A stretch of 64,000 nucleotides of DNA from Gemmatimonadota bacterium. GTDB lineage: Bacteria; Gemmatimonadota; Gemmatimonadetes; Gemmatimonadales; GWC2-71-9. Below, piece after piece: positions 16,268 to 26,461 of this stretch (the first letter of the stretch is position 1; every line of letters starts with the position of its first letter). The notes beneath the pieces were generated by a model. That model searched no databases. It was given only the letters and a program-made list of their open reading frames with translations, and had not been told where the DNA came from. The stretch lies in the NCBI GenBank assembly GCA_016704275.1, contig JADJAK010000001.1, forward strand, positions 620,001-684,000, written 5' to 3'. A program made the position numbers and the translations under genes.

Positions 16268-17343
16268 GCCGGGCGCTCCAGCGGCGTCACTACGCCATCG
16301 GTCACCTGCCAGCGGGGCAACGCCAGTTGCCGCGGCAATTCCTCGAGGCGCGGGGCGGTCACGATCCGCTGCCCGGGGCGGTGCACCAGCCGTTCTGCCA
16401 GACGCCGCTGCCGATCATCGTCGAGCTCCGCGAAGACATCGTCCACCAGCAGGGCGGGGCGCACCCCGCGTCGGGCGGCCAGCGTTTCCTGCTCGAGAAA
16501 GCGCAGGGCGATCGCGGCGGAGCGCTGCTGGCCGGTCGAGCCGTAGTCACGCAGCGCGTGCCCGCCGAGCGAGAAGACGAGATCGTCACGATGCGGCCCG
16601 ACGTGGCTCTGGCCTCGTGCCAGGTCCCGCGTGCGCGAGGCCGCCAGTCGCGTGGGCCACGCATCGGCCTCGGCCAGCGCGTGATCCGTCCGATATCGCA
16701 GCGCCACCGGGGCCGCCTCGCCGAGCGCGGCGAGCTCCTCGGCCCACGGCTCCGCCGCCTCGTCGCTCCACGCCAGCCGGGCCGCGATCACGGCAGCACC
16801 TTCGCGGGCCAGCGCGCCATCGAAGGCCCCCGCCGAGGTGGCATCGCCCTGGCGCAATGCTGCGTTCCGTTGGGCCAACGCGGCACGGTAGCGCAACAGC
16901 GACTCAAGATACGGTCGCGACGCGAGCGAGAGCATCCGATCCAGCCAGCGCCGGCGTTCGCCCGCACCACCCTGCACCAACGCGAGATCGGTCGGCAGAA
17001 ACGCCACGGCCAGCCAGCGCCCGAGCGCGGCAGCGCGCCCTGCCATCTCCTCGCCATCGATCGTGATTCGCTTCCGACGCGTCGCCGTGGCCCACGTCGT
17101 CGCGATCACCGGCCCGTCCGACAGCGCCACCGTCACGTGGAAGCCGGGGCCACCGAACTGCGCCAACTCGCGATCGGCTGCGCCGCGGATCGAGCGGAAG
17201 AGGACCGGATAGGCCAACGCTTCAAGCAGGTTGGTCTTCCCGTGGCCATTCGGCCCGACCAGCGCGACCCCCTCGGCGGGGAGCGTCAACTCGGCATCCG
17301 CCAGGTTGCGGAAGCTCCGCACCAGCAGCGTGGCCGCGCGCAT
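16264..17343 (-). CDS. recF: DNA replication and repair protein RecF
   Basis: SMC-like ATPase that helps load RecA at single-strand gaps with RecO and RecR. The 359-residue product starts with RSFRNL, the usual RecF opening, and has Walker A GPNGHGKTN (residues 30-38), the signature segment QQRSAAIALRF and Walker B LLVDDVFAELD. Length is normal. RecF commonly sits beside dnaN, but here the upstream neighbour is a crotonase gene two bases away and no dnaN is present in the window. Confidence 0.93.
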   Translation of the reverse strand: MRAATLLVRSFRNLADAELTLPAEGVALVGPNGHGKTNLLEALAYPVLFRSIRGAADRELAQFGGPGFHVTVALSDGPVIATTWATATRRKRITIDGEEMAGRAAALGRWLAVAFLPTDLALVQGGAGERRRWLDRMLSLASRPYLESLLRYRAALAQRNAALRQGDATSAGAFDGALAREGAAVIAARLAWSDEAAEPWAEELAALGEAAPVALRYRTDHALAEADAWPTRLAASRTRDLARGQSHVGPHRDDLVFSLGGHALRDYGSTGQQRSAAIALRFLEQETLAARRGVRPALLVDDVFAELDDDRQRRLAERLVHRPGQRIVTAPRLEELPRQLALPRWQVTDGVVTPLERPA

Positions 17344-17345
17344 GC

Positions 17346-18131
17346 CTACTGGCCGCGAAACTGCGCCGGCCGCTTCTCCAGAAACGCCGTCGTCCCCTCG
17401 CGCTTCTCGTCGCTGCCGCATGCCACGCCGAACTGCACCGCCTCGTGGGCGAGGGCCGCGTCGAGGGGCAGGTCGAGCGCCGCGTCCACCGATTCCAGCA
17501 CGAGGCGCACTGCCATCGGCCCCATCTGCAGGATGGTGCGCGCGAGGGCCTTGGCATCCTCCACGAGCGACTCCAGCGGCACCACCTTGTTCACCAAGCC
17601 GATGCGATGCGCCTCGGCGGCGTCGATCATGGCGCTGCTCAGGAGGAGCTCAAGCGCGCGCCCCCGCCCCACGAGACGCGGCAGCCGCACGGTGCCGCCA
17701 TAGCCGGGGATCAACCCCAGCTTCACTTCCGGCTGGCCGAACTTCGCGTTCGGCGACGCGTAGCGGATGTGGCACGCCATGGCGAGTTCGCACCCGCCGC
17801 CAAGGGCGAAGCCGTTGATCGCCGCGATCACCGGCTTGCCGAGTGTTTCGAGCGCCCGGAACGCCGCATGGCCCTTCGCCGAGAGTCGCTCGCCCGAGGC
17901 CGCATCGGTCTGGGCGATCTCGGCGATATCCGCCCCCGCAACAAACGCCTTTTCGCCAGCACCCGTCAGCACCACGGCGCGCACGGCATCGTCGGCACGT
18001 GCCCACGTCGCCAGCGCCGCCAGATCGGTGATCACGGCGTCATTCAGGGCGTTGAGCTTGTCGGGGCGATTGATGGTGGCAACGACGATTCCGTCGGCGT
18101 CCTGGGCGGTCAGGAGGGTGGTGTAAGGCAT
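17346..18131 (-). CDS. enoyl-CoA hydratase/isomerase (crotonase family)
   Basis: Hydrates 2-enoyl-CoA in beta-oxidation or a related pathway. The 261-residue protein has the crotonase fold: INRPDKLNALN near residue 19, the oxyanion-hole segments FVAGADIAE and NGFALGGGCELAMAC, and catalytic Glu residues in CELAM and FGQPEVKLGLIPG. It is typical of the short-chain hydratase type. TATCTT lies 6 bases before ATG 18131, so its transcript may be leaderless, although no good -35 is seen. It probably forms the head of the recF-dciA-gyrB transcription unit (two-base gap). Confidence 0.9.
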   Translation of the reverse strand: MPYTTLLTAQDADGIVVATINRPDKLNALNDAVITDLAALATWARADDAVRAVVLTGAGEKAFVAGADIAEIAQTDAASGERLSAKGHAAFRALETLGKPVIAAINGFALGGGCELAMACHIRYASPNAKFGQPEVKLGLIPGYGGTVRLPRLVGRGRALELLLSSAMIDAAEAHRIGLVNKVVPLESLVEDAKALARTILQMGPMAVRLVLESVDAALDLPLDAALAHEAVQFGVACGSDEKREGTTAFLEKRPAQFRGQ

Positions 18132-18184
18132 CGCGGAAAGATAAGGGGGGAGGGGGTTGGGGGTGAGGGGTCGCGTGGTATCGC

Positions 18185-18298
18185 GTGACCTGTGACCGGT
18201 GACCAGTAACCCGGGGGTTTCCAGTAACTCCATTCTCCGCTTGGTTTAGCCGTAACCCGTCCCAATAACCGGTCACTGGTCACAGGTCACTGGTCACC
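18185..18298. repeat. GGTCACT / GTGACCA heptamer inverted repeat between divergent genes
   Basis: Left arm 18185-18212: GTGACCT, GTGACCG, GTGACCA, GTAACCC. Right arm 18271-18298: GGTCACT, GGTCACA, GGTCACT, GGTCACC. The arms are complementary in the same 7-base phase and bracket 58 bases. The heptamer is the same family as at 3884-4063. Here the element lies between divergent genes, so it is not simply a terminator of a passing transcript. Confidence 0.85.
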
Positions 18299-18330
18299 AG
18301 ACTCGTGATCCTCCGACTCCCGGAGCGCCC

Positions 18331-19777
<1,447 letters not shown>

Positions 19778-19786
<9 letters not shown>

Positions 19787-19824
19787 TCGAGGTCCGATGA
19801 TCGATGGTCGATCATCGATCATCC
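19778..19824. repeat. GATCATC heptamer inverted repeat over the glpK stop codon
   Basis: GATCGATGATCGA (19778-19790) and TCGATCATCGATC (19808-19820) are perfect 13-base inverted repeats built from 7-base units such as GATGATC and GATCATC. The left arm includes the last codons and TGA of glpK (19784-19786). The same heptamer family recurs at 62915-62950. Confidence 0.85.
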
Positions 19825-19864
19825 CCGTTCCAGCTCGGCGGACCCCTTTTCATCTATTCCGGGG

Positions 19865-19870
19865 TATATT
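19865..19870 (+). promoter_or_regulatory. possible -10 element of the ccm operon
   Basis: TATATT lies in the only AT-rich patch between the glpK hairpin and ccmE, 28 bases before the ccmE start. No convincing -35 is seen at the usual distance. Given as a weak call. Confidence 0.35.
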
Positions 19871-19898
19871 TGCCCATCTCCTTGGGGAGCGTCACACC

Positions 19899-20330
19899 AT
19901 GAAGCCCAGCACCAAGTTCGCACTCGGCAGCGTTGCCATCGTCGCCGTCGTTTCGCTCCTGATGATCGAAGGCGTGAAGCAGACGGGGACCTACTTCCTC
20001 ACGCCGTCGCAGCTGGTCGCGAAGGCGGCGGAGGATCCCTCGCTGCACGACGTCGGCGTCAAGGTGAGTGCGAAGGTGGTGCAGGGATCGATCAAGCGCG
20101 ATCCCGCGGCACAACGGGTCGACTTCACGATCAGCGACGGGACGCAGTCGTTCCCGGTGACCTACACCGGCCTGGTGCCGGATACCTTCACCGACAAGAA
20201 CGAAATCGAGGTCGTCGCCGAGGGAAAGTTCGGACGCGACGGCACCTTCCACGCGACCGTCCTCGTTGCCAAGTGCGGGTCCCGCTACGAAGCGCAGTGG
20301 GACGAGATGGCGAAGAACAAAACCACCTGA
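19899..20330 (+). CDS. ccmE: cytochrome c maturation heme chaperone CcmE, CxxxY variant
   Basis: Periplasmic, membrane-anchored heme carrier that passes heme to CcmF/CcmH for attachment to apocytochrome c. The 143-residue protein has an N-terminal helix (FALGSVAIVAVVSLLMI), the OB-fold core (RVDFTISDG, FPVTYTGLVPDTF, VVAEGKF) and the heme-binding strand VLVAKCGSRYEA. In E. coli the heme-binding residue is His in an HxxxY motif; here Cys126 and Tyr130 give CxxxY, a minority form known from some archaea and Desulfovibrio. GGGGAG precedes ATG 19899. First gene of the ccmE-F-H run; ccmABCD and ccmG are absent from the window. Confidence 0.92.
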   Translation: MKPSTKFALGSVAIVAVVSLLMIEGVKQTGTYFLTPSQLVAKAAEDPSLHDVGVKVSAKVVQGSIKRDPAAQRVDFTISDGTQSFPVTYTGLVPDTFTDKNEIEVVAEGKFGRDGTFHATVLVAKCGSRYEAQWDEMAKNKTT

Positions 20331-20340
20331 GCGGGGCCAG

Positions 20341-22380
20341 ATGACCTACCTGGGACAGTTCGCACTCTGGGCCGCCGTACTGGTGGGTGCCTGGGGTGCG
20401 GCTTTGGCGTTTTTCGGCAAGTGGGAAGATCGGCCGGCGCTCGCGACCGCCATCACGCGCAGCAGTTACGCCCTCTGTGCCGCCCTCCTCGTCGCGGCCG
20501 TCGCGCTGTGGAAGGGGATCTTCACGCACGACTTCAACATCGAGTACGTCGCCGCCTACACGTCGCGGAACCTCCCCGAGTACTACCTCATCTCGGCGTT
20601 CTGGGCAGGGCAGAAGGGATCGCTCCTCTTCTGGGCGGTGGTGCTGTCGGTCTTCGGCGCGCTGGCGCAGGCGCTCACGTCGCAACGCTTCAAGGCGATG
20701 CTGCCGTACGTCGCGGGCATCGCGAACATCACCACGGTGTTTTTCGTGCTGGTGATGCTCTTTGGCGGCGCCAATCCGTTCGAGCGGCTTGCCTTCACGC
20801 CGCCTGACGGCCGTGGCCTCAACCCGCAGCTGCAAAACCCGGGGATGATCATCCATCCCCCGATGCTCTACCTCGGCTACATCTCGCTCACGATTCCGTT
20901 CGCCTTCGCGATGGCCGCCCTGCTCGCGAAGCAGCTCGATGCCGGCTGGATCGTGGCGATGCGGAAGTGGGCCCTCACCTCGTGGCTCTTCCTGTCGGTC
21001 GGCATCACCATCGGCATGTGGTGGGCGTACGTCGAACTCGGCTGGGGCGGCGTCTGGGCGTGGGATCCGGTCGAGAACGCCTCGCTGTTGCCGTGGCTGA
21101 CCCTCACCGCGTTCCTGCACTCGGTGATGATCCAGGAAAAGCGCGGCATGCTCAAGCGCTGGAACATGGGGCTGATCGTCGGCACGTTTCTGCTGACGAT
21201 CTTCGGCACCTTCATCACCCGCTCGGGGGTGATCGCGTCGGTGCACTCCTTCACCCAGTCCGCCGTGGGCTACTTCTTCCTCGGCTTCCTGATGGTGGCG
21301 GCGATCCTCTCGTTCACGCTGCTCTACACCCGCTGGCCGTTGCTGCACCCCGAGGCGCAACTCGAGTCGATGGTCAGCCGCGAAGGCGCCTTCCTCTACA
21401 ACAACCTCGCGCTGGTCGGGATCGCGTTCTCGGTGCTCTGGGGCACGCTCTTCACGATTCTCTCCGAGGCGGTGCGCGGGACGAAGATCACCGTCGGTCC
21501 GCCCTTCTTCAATCGCGTGAACATCCCGCTCGGGATCTTCCTGCTCTTCCTCACCGGCGTCGGACCGTTGATCGCCTGGCGCAAGGCCTCGACGGCCAAC
21601 CTCCGTCGGCAGTTCATCGCGCCGATGCTCGGCGGGATCATCGCCCTCGGGGCGCTGCTGGCGGGCGGGCTCCGCTCGCCCTGGGCGCTGATGTCGCTCT
21701 CGGTCTCCGCCTTCGCCCTGGTGACGGTCATCCAGGAATTCGGTCGCGGCATCCGTGCGCGGATGACGATGCACGCCGAGGGCGCTCCGGTCGCGCTGAT
21801 GCGGCTGGTGGCCCGCAACCGGCGCCGGTACGGCGGCTACGTTGTCCACGTGGCGATCATGGTCTACTTCGTCGCCTTCACCGGTCTCGCCTTTGCGACC
21901 AAGACCACGGTCGACCTGCAGCCGGGCCAGAAGGCCACGCTCAAGTCGGCGTACGGCCACACCTGGACCTTCACCCACCTCGGCGTCTCACAGTACGAGG
22001 CGCTGAACCGACGGGTCTCCGCGGCGACACTCGAGGTCGCCAAGGACGGCGTGCGGATGGGGACGATCAAGTCCGAAAAGCGTCAGCATGTCGACTCGTT
22101 CGGCAATCCGACCTTCGAACCCTCGACCGAGGTCGGCATCCGCTCCGACCTGCTCGAAGATGTCTACGTGGTCTACGCCGGATCGCCGGATGGGACCGAG
22201 CGCGCCTCCTTCTCGCTGCTGATCAATCCGCTGGTGAGCTGGTTCTGGATCGGCGGCGGGATCCTGGTGTTCGGCGGTCTGCTCACGATGTGGCCGGGTG
22301 GTCCGCAGGTGAAGACGGCGCGTCAACGCGCGTCGATCCAGGCAGGCTACACCGTGCCGCTCGCCGGAGTCGCGGAATGA
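20341..22380 (+). CDS. ccmF: cytochrome c heme lyase subunit CcmF
   Basis: Integral membrane subunit that attaches heme to apocytochrome c. The 679-residue product has many membrane helices and the heme-handling WWD-type motif GWGGVWAWDPVENASLLPWL near residue 235, the preceding HPPMLYLGY motif near residue 175 with its conserved His, and an RSGVIASVHSF segment near residue 300. A large periplasmic domain precedes the last helix. Length is normal for CcmF. It begins 10 bases after ccmE and overlaps ccmH by ATGA. Confidence 0.95.
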   Translation: MTYLGQFALWAAVLVGAWGAALAFFGKWEDRPALATAITRSSYALCAALLVAAVALWKGIFTHDFNIEYVAAYTSRNLPEYYLISAFWAGQKGSLLFWAVVLSVFGALAQALTSQRFKAMLPYVAGIANITTVFFVLVMLFGGANPFERLAFTPPDGRGLNPQLQNPGMIIHPPMLYLGYISLTIPFAFAMAALLAKQLDAGWIVAMRKWALTSWLFLSVGITIGMWWAYVELGWGGVWAWDPVENASLLPWLTLTAFLHSVMIQEKRGMLKRWNMGLIVGTFLLTIFGTFITRSGVIASVHSFTQSAVGYFFLGFLMVAAILSFTLLYTRWPLLHPEAQLESMVSREGAFLYNNLALVGIAFSVLWGTLFTILSEAVRGTKITVGPPFFNRVNIPLGIFLLFLTGVGPLIAWRKASTANLRRQFIAPMLGGIIALGALLAGGLRSPWALMSLSVSAFALVTVIQEFGRGIRARMTMHAEGAPVALMRLVARNRRRYGGYVVHVAIMVYFVAFTGLAFATKTTVDLQPGQKATLKSAYGHTWTFTHLGVSQYEALNRRVSAATLEVAKDGVRMGTIKSEKRQHVDSFGNPTFEPSTEVGIRSDLLEDVYVVYAGSPDGTERASFSLLINPLVSWFWIGGGILVFGGLLTMWPGGPQVKTARQRASIQAGYTVPLAGVAE

Positions 22381-22973
22381 GCAGTTCGCGGCGGCACTTC
22401 CTCGGCATCGCCGTGGTCTCGGTGGGGAGCGCGGTGCTCCGACCGCTCGCCGCGCAGGACACGAGTCGCGTGGCCCCGCAGGATACCGGCACCGTGCGGG
22501 GCGACCTGCTCCGCGATCCGGACGGTGTCGGCCAGCGTCGCGACACGGTGACCGCGATCGACAACGATGCCGGGATCATCGCGATCGAGCGGCAGCTCAA
22601 GTGCACCTGCGGCTGCACCCTCGACATCTACACCTGCCGCACGACCGACTTCACCTGCACCTATTCCCCGGCGCTGCACAAGGAAGTGGTGGCGTTGGTG
22701 CAGGAAGGGAAGACGCCGGAAGAAGTCGTTCGCTTCTTCATCGACCGGGAAGGGGAGAAGATGCTGATGGCGCCGGCCGCCCAAGGCTTCAACCTCGCCG
22801 GTTACCTCGTGCCCGGTCTGGGGATGCTGGCCGCTGGCCTCGCTCTGGCTGCGTACCTCTCGCGGCGACGCGAGGTCGTCGCCGTGGCCGCCGCGGGGGG
22901 CGCGTCCCCGATGGCTCCGGATGCGGACGCCCTGGCCCGACTGAAGCGCGCGCTCGACGAGGTGGATTCGTGA
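22377..22973 (+). CDS. ccmH: CcmH-type cytochrome c biogenesis protein with extra cysteines
   Basis: Thioredoxin-like reductant for the CxxCH motif of apocytochrome c. The 198-residue protein begins with a probable Tat signal (SSRRHFLGIAVV), then QLKCTCGCTLDIYTC near residue 75, a version of the CcmH active-site LRCxxC with three further Cys, and DFTC shortly after. The helical part LHKEVVALVQEGKTPEEVVRFF matches the CcmH fold. A membrane helix (LVPGLGMLAAGLALAAYL) follows, then a cytoplasmic tail. Coupled to ccmF and to the following gene by 4-base overlaps. Confidence 0.88.
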   Translation: MSSSRRHFLGIAVVSVGSAVLRPLAAQDTSRVAPQDTGTVRGDLLRDPDGVGQRRDTVTAIDNDAGIIAIERQLKCTCGCTLDIYTCRTTDFTCTYSPALHKEVVALVQEGKTPEEVVRFFIDREGEKMLMAPAAQGFNLAGYLVPGLGMLAAGLALAAYLSRRREVVAVAAAGGASPMAPDADALARLKRALDEVDS

Positions 22974-23395
22974 ATCAGGACACGGTGGCCCAATTGGTGG
23001 CGATGGTGCTCGTCGGCTTCGCCCTCTTCTGGCTGGTGGCGCAACCGCTGATCGCCCCCGGCGTGGAGACGGCGCCCATCCTGGAGCCGATCGATCCGGA
23101 AGAAACGCCGCGCGGTCAGGCGCTCCTGGCGTTGAAGGAGATCGAGTTCGACCGCGCCACCGGGAAGCTGTCGGATGAGGATTACGCCGAACTGCACGCG
23201 CGCTACTCCAGCCGGGCGCTTGAGCTCCTCGATGGCCCGTCCACGGTGGTCAGTGCACCCAGCCATGCCGACCCGGTCGAGGCACTGCTCACGCAGCGCA
23301 TCGTGACGCAGGGCGGATTCTGTGGCAGCTGCGGCGCCCGCCGGGTGCCCGGCGGGCGCTTCTGCGGCAGTTGCGGTGCCCCGCAGGCGGTCTAG
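22970..23395 (+). CDS. CcmI-like membrane protein with C-terminal zinc ribbon
   Basis: A 141-residue protein with one N-terminal helix (LVAMVLVGFALFWLVAQPLI). A CcmI-like segment follows (LLALKEIEFDRATGKLSDEDYAELHARY), the pattern of the first domain of CcmI that helps present apocytochrome. It ends with a double-CxxC zinc ribbon (FCGSCGARRVPGGRFCGSCG). It lacks the TPR part of full CcmI. GTG 22970 overlaps the ccmH stop. A role in cytochrome c maturation is inferred from the gene run. Confidence 0.75.
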   Translation: MNQDTVAQLVAMVLVGFALFWLVAQPLIAPGVETAPILEPIDPEETPRGQALLALKEIEFDRATGKLSDEDYAELHARYSSRALELLDGPSTVVSAPSHADPVEALLTQRIVTQGGFCGSCGARRVPGGRFCGSCGAPQAV

Positions 23396-23398
23396 CGC

Positions 23399-24601
23399 CT
23401 AGGGGCGGTAGGCGGTCCCGAACCAGCCATAGGTTCGGGTGCCGTCCGACTTGAGCACCCAGTTGGCTCCACCAGGCACCCACCCCGCCACCGACGTCTC
23501 GACCGCGTTGCCGATCAGGTCGTCGCCCGTCGTGATGACGTTGCGGACCGCGCTGTAGAGGTTGAAGAGCGACGGCGCCGCGCGGACTCCCTTCACATAC
23601 CACGGCTCCACCTTCCCGCTCGTCACGCTCTTGTAGGCGGCATCGACCGCCGAGAGCAGTTGCGTGACGCGATTGCCATCGATCCGTGGCACGCACGCCT
23701 CGTCGTCGTCCTCGTAGGCGACGATGCGAATCGGCGCGCCCGGATGCGCCGCCGCGTAGCGCTGCCGTTCCTGCTCGGAGAGCAGCATCGCGGAGCCGCT
23801 CCAGTCCGGGCCATTCTGGTCGAACGTCGAATAGCCCCCGGCATGCTCCCCGGTGCACGACAACTGTTCCGCCTCGCTCCCCGCCACCAGTCCGTAGACG
23901 TGATACTCGTACTCGGGCTTTCCCTTCAGCCAGCTTTCGAACGAATCCTCGAAGTGCGACGTCGTGAGATAGAGGCCAGCGGTCGACGAGAGGTTGCTCG
24001 TTGCGCCGGTGCTCGTCGAGCCACAGAGGTCGTAGCACGAAGCCGCCATGAGGGGGCGTCCCCCGGTGAAGTCGGTCTCCTGCGGGACGAGCGCGAGGAC
24101 CGGGACCGAGGGCGGCGTGTCGGCGCTCAAGACCCGACGATGGCCCGCGAGATCGTAGGCGACCGGTGCCTCACCGTCCCGGCCGATGGTGGCGACCAGC
24201 AAGGTGGCCTCGCCCTGCCAGGCACGGCGGTGGGACTCGACCGGCAGGTACACCTCAAGGGGCCGTGCCGCATCGAGGTCACCGAGCAGGTCGGCAACCG
24301 AGGTGGCGTTGCCCCGCGCGAGCGAGGCGAGCAGGAGCCCCTGATCGGCGCGGGCGAGTGCCTGGAACTGGAGCTTCCCCTCGGGCGCGTGCGAGGCGTC
24401 GAGCTTCCGCTTGAGCGCTGCACGGGTGGCGGGGTCGTTGAGCGCGACGGCGAGACGCAGCGCGAGACGTTCGCGCGGCGAGGCCTCGACCGCTGCGGTG
24501 GTCGGCGCGGACGCGACGCCAGTGGGGGAGGGGGCCTCCTCCCCGTGGCAGGCGGCCAGGCCGACGAGGAAGGCGGTGCAGCAGAGCAGACGACGTGACA
24601 T
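23399..24601 (-). CDS. hypothetical lipoprotein
   Basis: A 400-residue exported protein with signal peptide and lipobox LAAC (residues 15-18: LVGLAACHG), so it is membrane anchored. The low-complexity Thr/Ala linker near residue 30 is followed by a globular part with paired Cys (CYDLCG, SCTGEH and a later EACVPR) and a C-terminus rich in Gly and aromatic residues (TRTYGWFGTAYRP). No family recognised. GGAGG lies 7 bases before ATG 24601, the strongest ribosome binding site in this region, suggesting good expression. It converges with the ccm operon. Confidence 0.75.
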   Translation of the reverse strand: MSRRLLCCTAFLVGLAACHGEEAPSPTGVASAPTTAAVEASPRERLALRLAVALNDPATRAALKRKLDASHAPEGKLQFQALARADQGLLLASLARGNATSVADLLGDLDAARPLEVYLPVESHRRAWQGEATLLVATIGRDGEAPVAYDLAGHRRVLSADTPPSVPVLALVPQETDFTGGRPLMAASCYDLCGSTSTGATSNLSSTAGLYLTTSHFEDSFESWLKGKPEYEYHVYGLVAGSEAEQLSCTGEHAGGYSTFDQNGPDWSGSAMLLSEQERQRYAAAHPGAPIRIVAYEDDDEACVPRIDGNRVTQLLSAVDAAYKSVTSGKVEPWYVKGVRAAPSLFNLYSAVRNVITTGDDLIGNAVETSVAGWVPGGANWVLKSDGTRTYGWFGTAYRP

Positions 24602-24727
24602 CGGGTCCTCCTGGGACCAAAGGACAGACCGCGATCCGGCGGAGTGCCGAATCGCGGTCGTCACGATCGTGGAGGGAGGCCGCGTGCCGAGTGGCCGAAC
24701 GGTGCGAGACGGGGCGGCTTCGTGCGA

Positions 24728-26461
24728 TCAGACCTCGAGCTGTTCGAGCCGCCGCAGGGCGAGTCGCATCGGGAGCCAGCCGGCGACGACGCAGCACGCG
24801 GCGGCGGCGGCGAATGCCAGCCACCCACCCGCGCTCACGCCGGTCTCCTCCCCGGCGGCCGCGGCGCGGAGTTGCTCCACCACCGGAATCGCCTCCAGCG
24901 TGATCACCACCCCCAACAACGCCACGGCGAGGAGCATGAACACCAGTCCGCCGAAGGACGTCGGAATCTGCGCGGCGTTCTCCGTGTCGTACTGCGGAAA
25001 GAGCGTGCCGACACCCAGGGCGAGTCCGCCGATGGCGAGCGTGTACCCGACCACCGTGGCCACCGAGACCAGCATCATGAAGGGGGAGGCCCGGAGCAGC
25101 GTGTTGGTCGAGAGCGTCAGCCCCACCGCCAGCACCAGCAGTGGGACCACGCCGACGAAGTACTTGCTGCGCAGCATCGCGAGCGGATCCAGGGGCGAGG
25201 AACGCAGCAGCCACATCTGCCGCCCCTCGAGCGAGACGGCGGGGAAGATGAAGCGCGCCGCGATGGCCGCAATGACGAAGCCAGCCAGCCCCTGATTGAG
25301 AAACGCGATGAGCGTTACCAGCAACACCGGCACCTTTTCGCCGGTGAAGAGCGGCAGTGCCTGGATGTTGAAGAGGTAGACCAGGACCAGCACGCCGAGC
25401 AGGATCAGCTGGCTCCACTGCGTCGAGTCGCGGAAGAAGGTGCGCAGGTCCTTGAGGATGAACTCCCGTCGCATCGGCGGCAGGCCGACAAAGAGGCGCC
25501 GCAGAACGCCGTCCCAGCGGTTGCCCCGGACAAACTGGTCGGCGCCTTCCTGTGCCCGCGCGAAGCCCTGCACGTACAGGCGACGATGCAGTGCCGCCCC
25601 CATCACCACGAACGCCCCCGCGGTCGTCCACAGCAGCAGGATCGGCAGCGGATCACTGACCCGCGTCAGCCAGTTCATCACCATGCCGCTCGCCCAGCCG
25701 CTCGGCAGCAGCGGATGCGAAGGCGAGCGCAGCACCGCGAGGAAGTCGACCAGATTCTGGAAGCCCTCGGGGCGCGCCAGTTGCTCGGGACGCATGACGC
25801 GGAGCATCACCACCAGCGCGCCGGCCGTCAGCAGCGAGACCAGGCCGAGGATGTCGCGCGCGCGGCGCGCCGGAAAGATGTTGACCAGGAGCAGGGTCGT
25901 GGCGGCCCCGATGACACCGGGGATCACCAGGAGCGGCACCAGCGCCGCGATCGCGACCAGCGGAAAGAGCAGCCCGCCGTCCCAGACGACGGCGTACGCG
26001 GCCAGCAGCGGCACCGCCAGCAGCACCACCATCCACGACGAATGCACCACCGTCTCGCCCAGTTTGGCGAGGTAGAAGCGCCCCCAGTCGAGCGGTGCGG
26101 CGACGAGCATGTCGAGGTCGCGCGCCAGGAAGAAGGTCGACAACGCGGAGACGAGGTTCGAGAGCAGCAGGATCGAGAGGAAGGCCAGGAACGCCATCCC
26201 GAGCAACTTGCCGGCGAGCAGCGGCCCGATCTCCGGCACATCCTTGAAGTACTTCACGGCGCGATACGAGATCCCGTACGCCACCGCAAGGAAGAGCACG
26301 CCGGCAATCGCCAGCAGCACACCGCGCCACCGGCTGACGCCCTCGGGCCGGGTGCGCATCCGCGCCAGCGCGCTCCGCCACTTGGGTGACGTGAGCGTGA
26401 CGAGGCCGGGCTGGGGCCCGGTCGGCTTAGGTGAGGAGCGCGTCAAGGTCGTGGTCCACAT
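24728..26461 (-). CDS. ABC transporter permease, ABC-2 exporter type
   Basis: A 577-residue integral membrane protein with about a dozen hydrophobic helices in two halves separated by a cytoplasmic segment (RREFILKDLRTFFRDSTQW) that is conserved in large ABC-2-type exporters. It pairs with the ATPase encoded next to it, since the start at ATG 26461 lies inside the last 35 bases of the ATPase gene. The substrate is not identifiable. The C-terminus (RLALRRLEQLEV) is basic and cytoplasmic. Confidence 0.82.
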   Translation of the reverse strand: MWTTTLTRSSPKPTGPQPGLVTLTSPKWRSALARMRTRPEGVSRWRGVLLAIAGVLFLAVAYGISYRAVKYFKDVPEIGPLLAGKLLGMAFLAFLSILLLSNLVSALSTFFLARDLDMLVAAPLDWGRFYLAKLGETVVHSSWMVVLLAVPLLAAYAVVWDGGLLFPLVAIAALVPLLVIPGVIGAATTLLLVNIFPARRARDILGLVSLLTAGALVVMLRVMRPEQLARPEGFQNLVDFLAVLRSPSHPLLPSGWASGMVMNWLTRVSDPLPILLLWTTAGAFVVMGAALHRRLYVQGFARAQEGADQFVRGNRWDGVLRRLFVGLPPMRREFILKDLRTFFRDSTQWSQLILLGVLVLVYLFNIQALPLFTGEKVPVLLVTLIAFLNQGLAGFVIAAIAARFIFPAVSLEGRQMWLLRSSPLDPLAMLRSKYFVGVVPLLVLAVGLTLSTNTLLRASPFMMLVSVATVVGYTLAIGGLALGVGTLFPQYDTENAAQIPTSFGGLVFMLLAVALLGVVITLEAIPVVEQLRAAAAGEETGVSAGGWLAFAAAAACCVVAGWLPMRLALRRLEQLEV

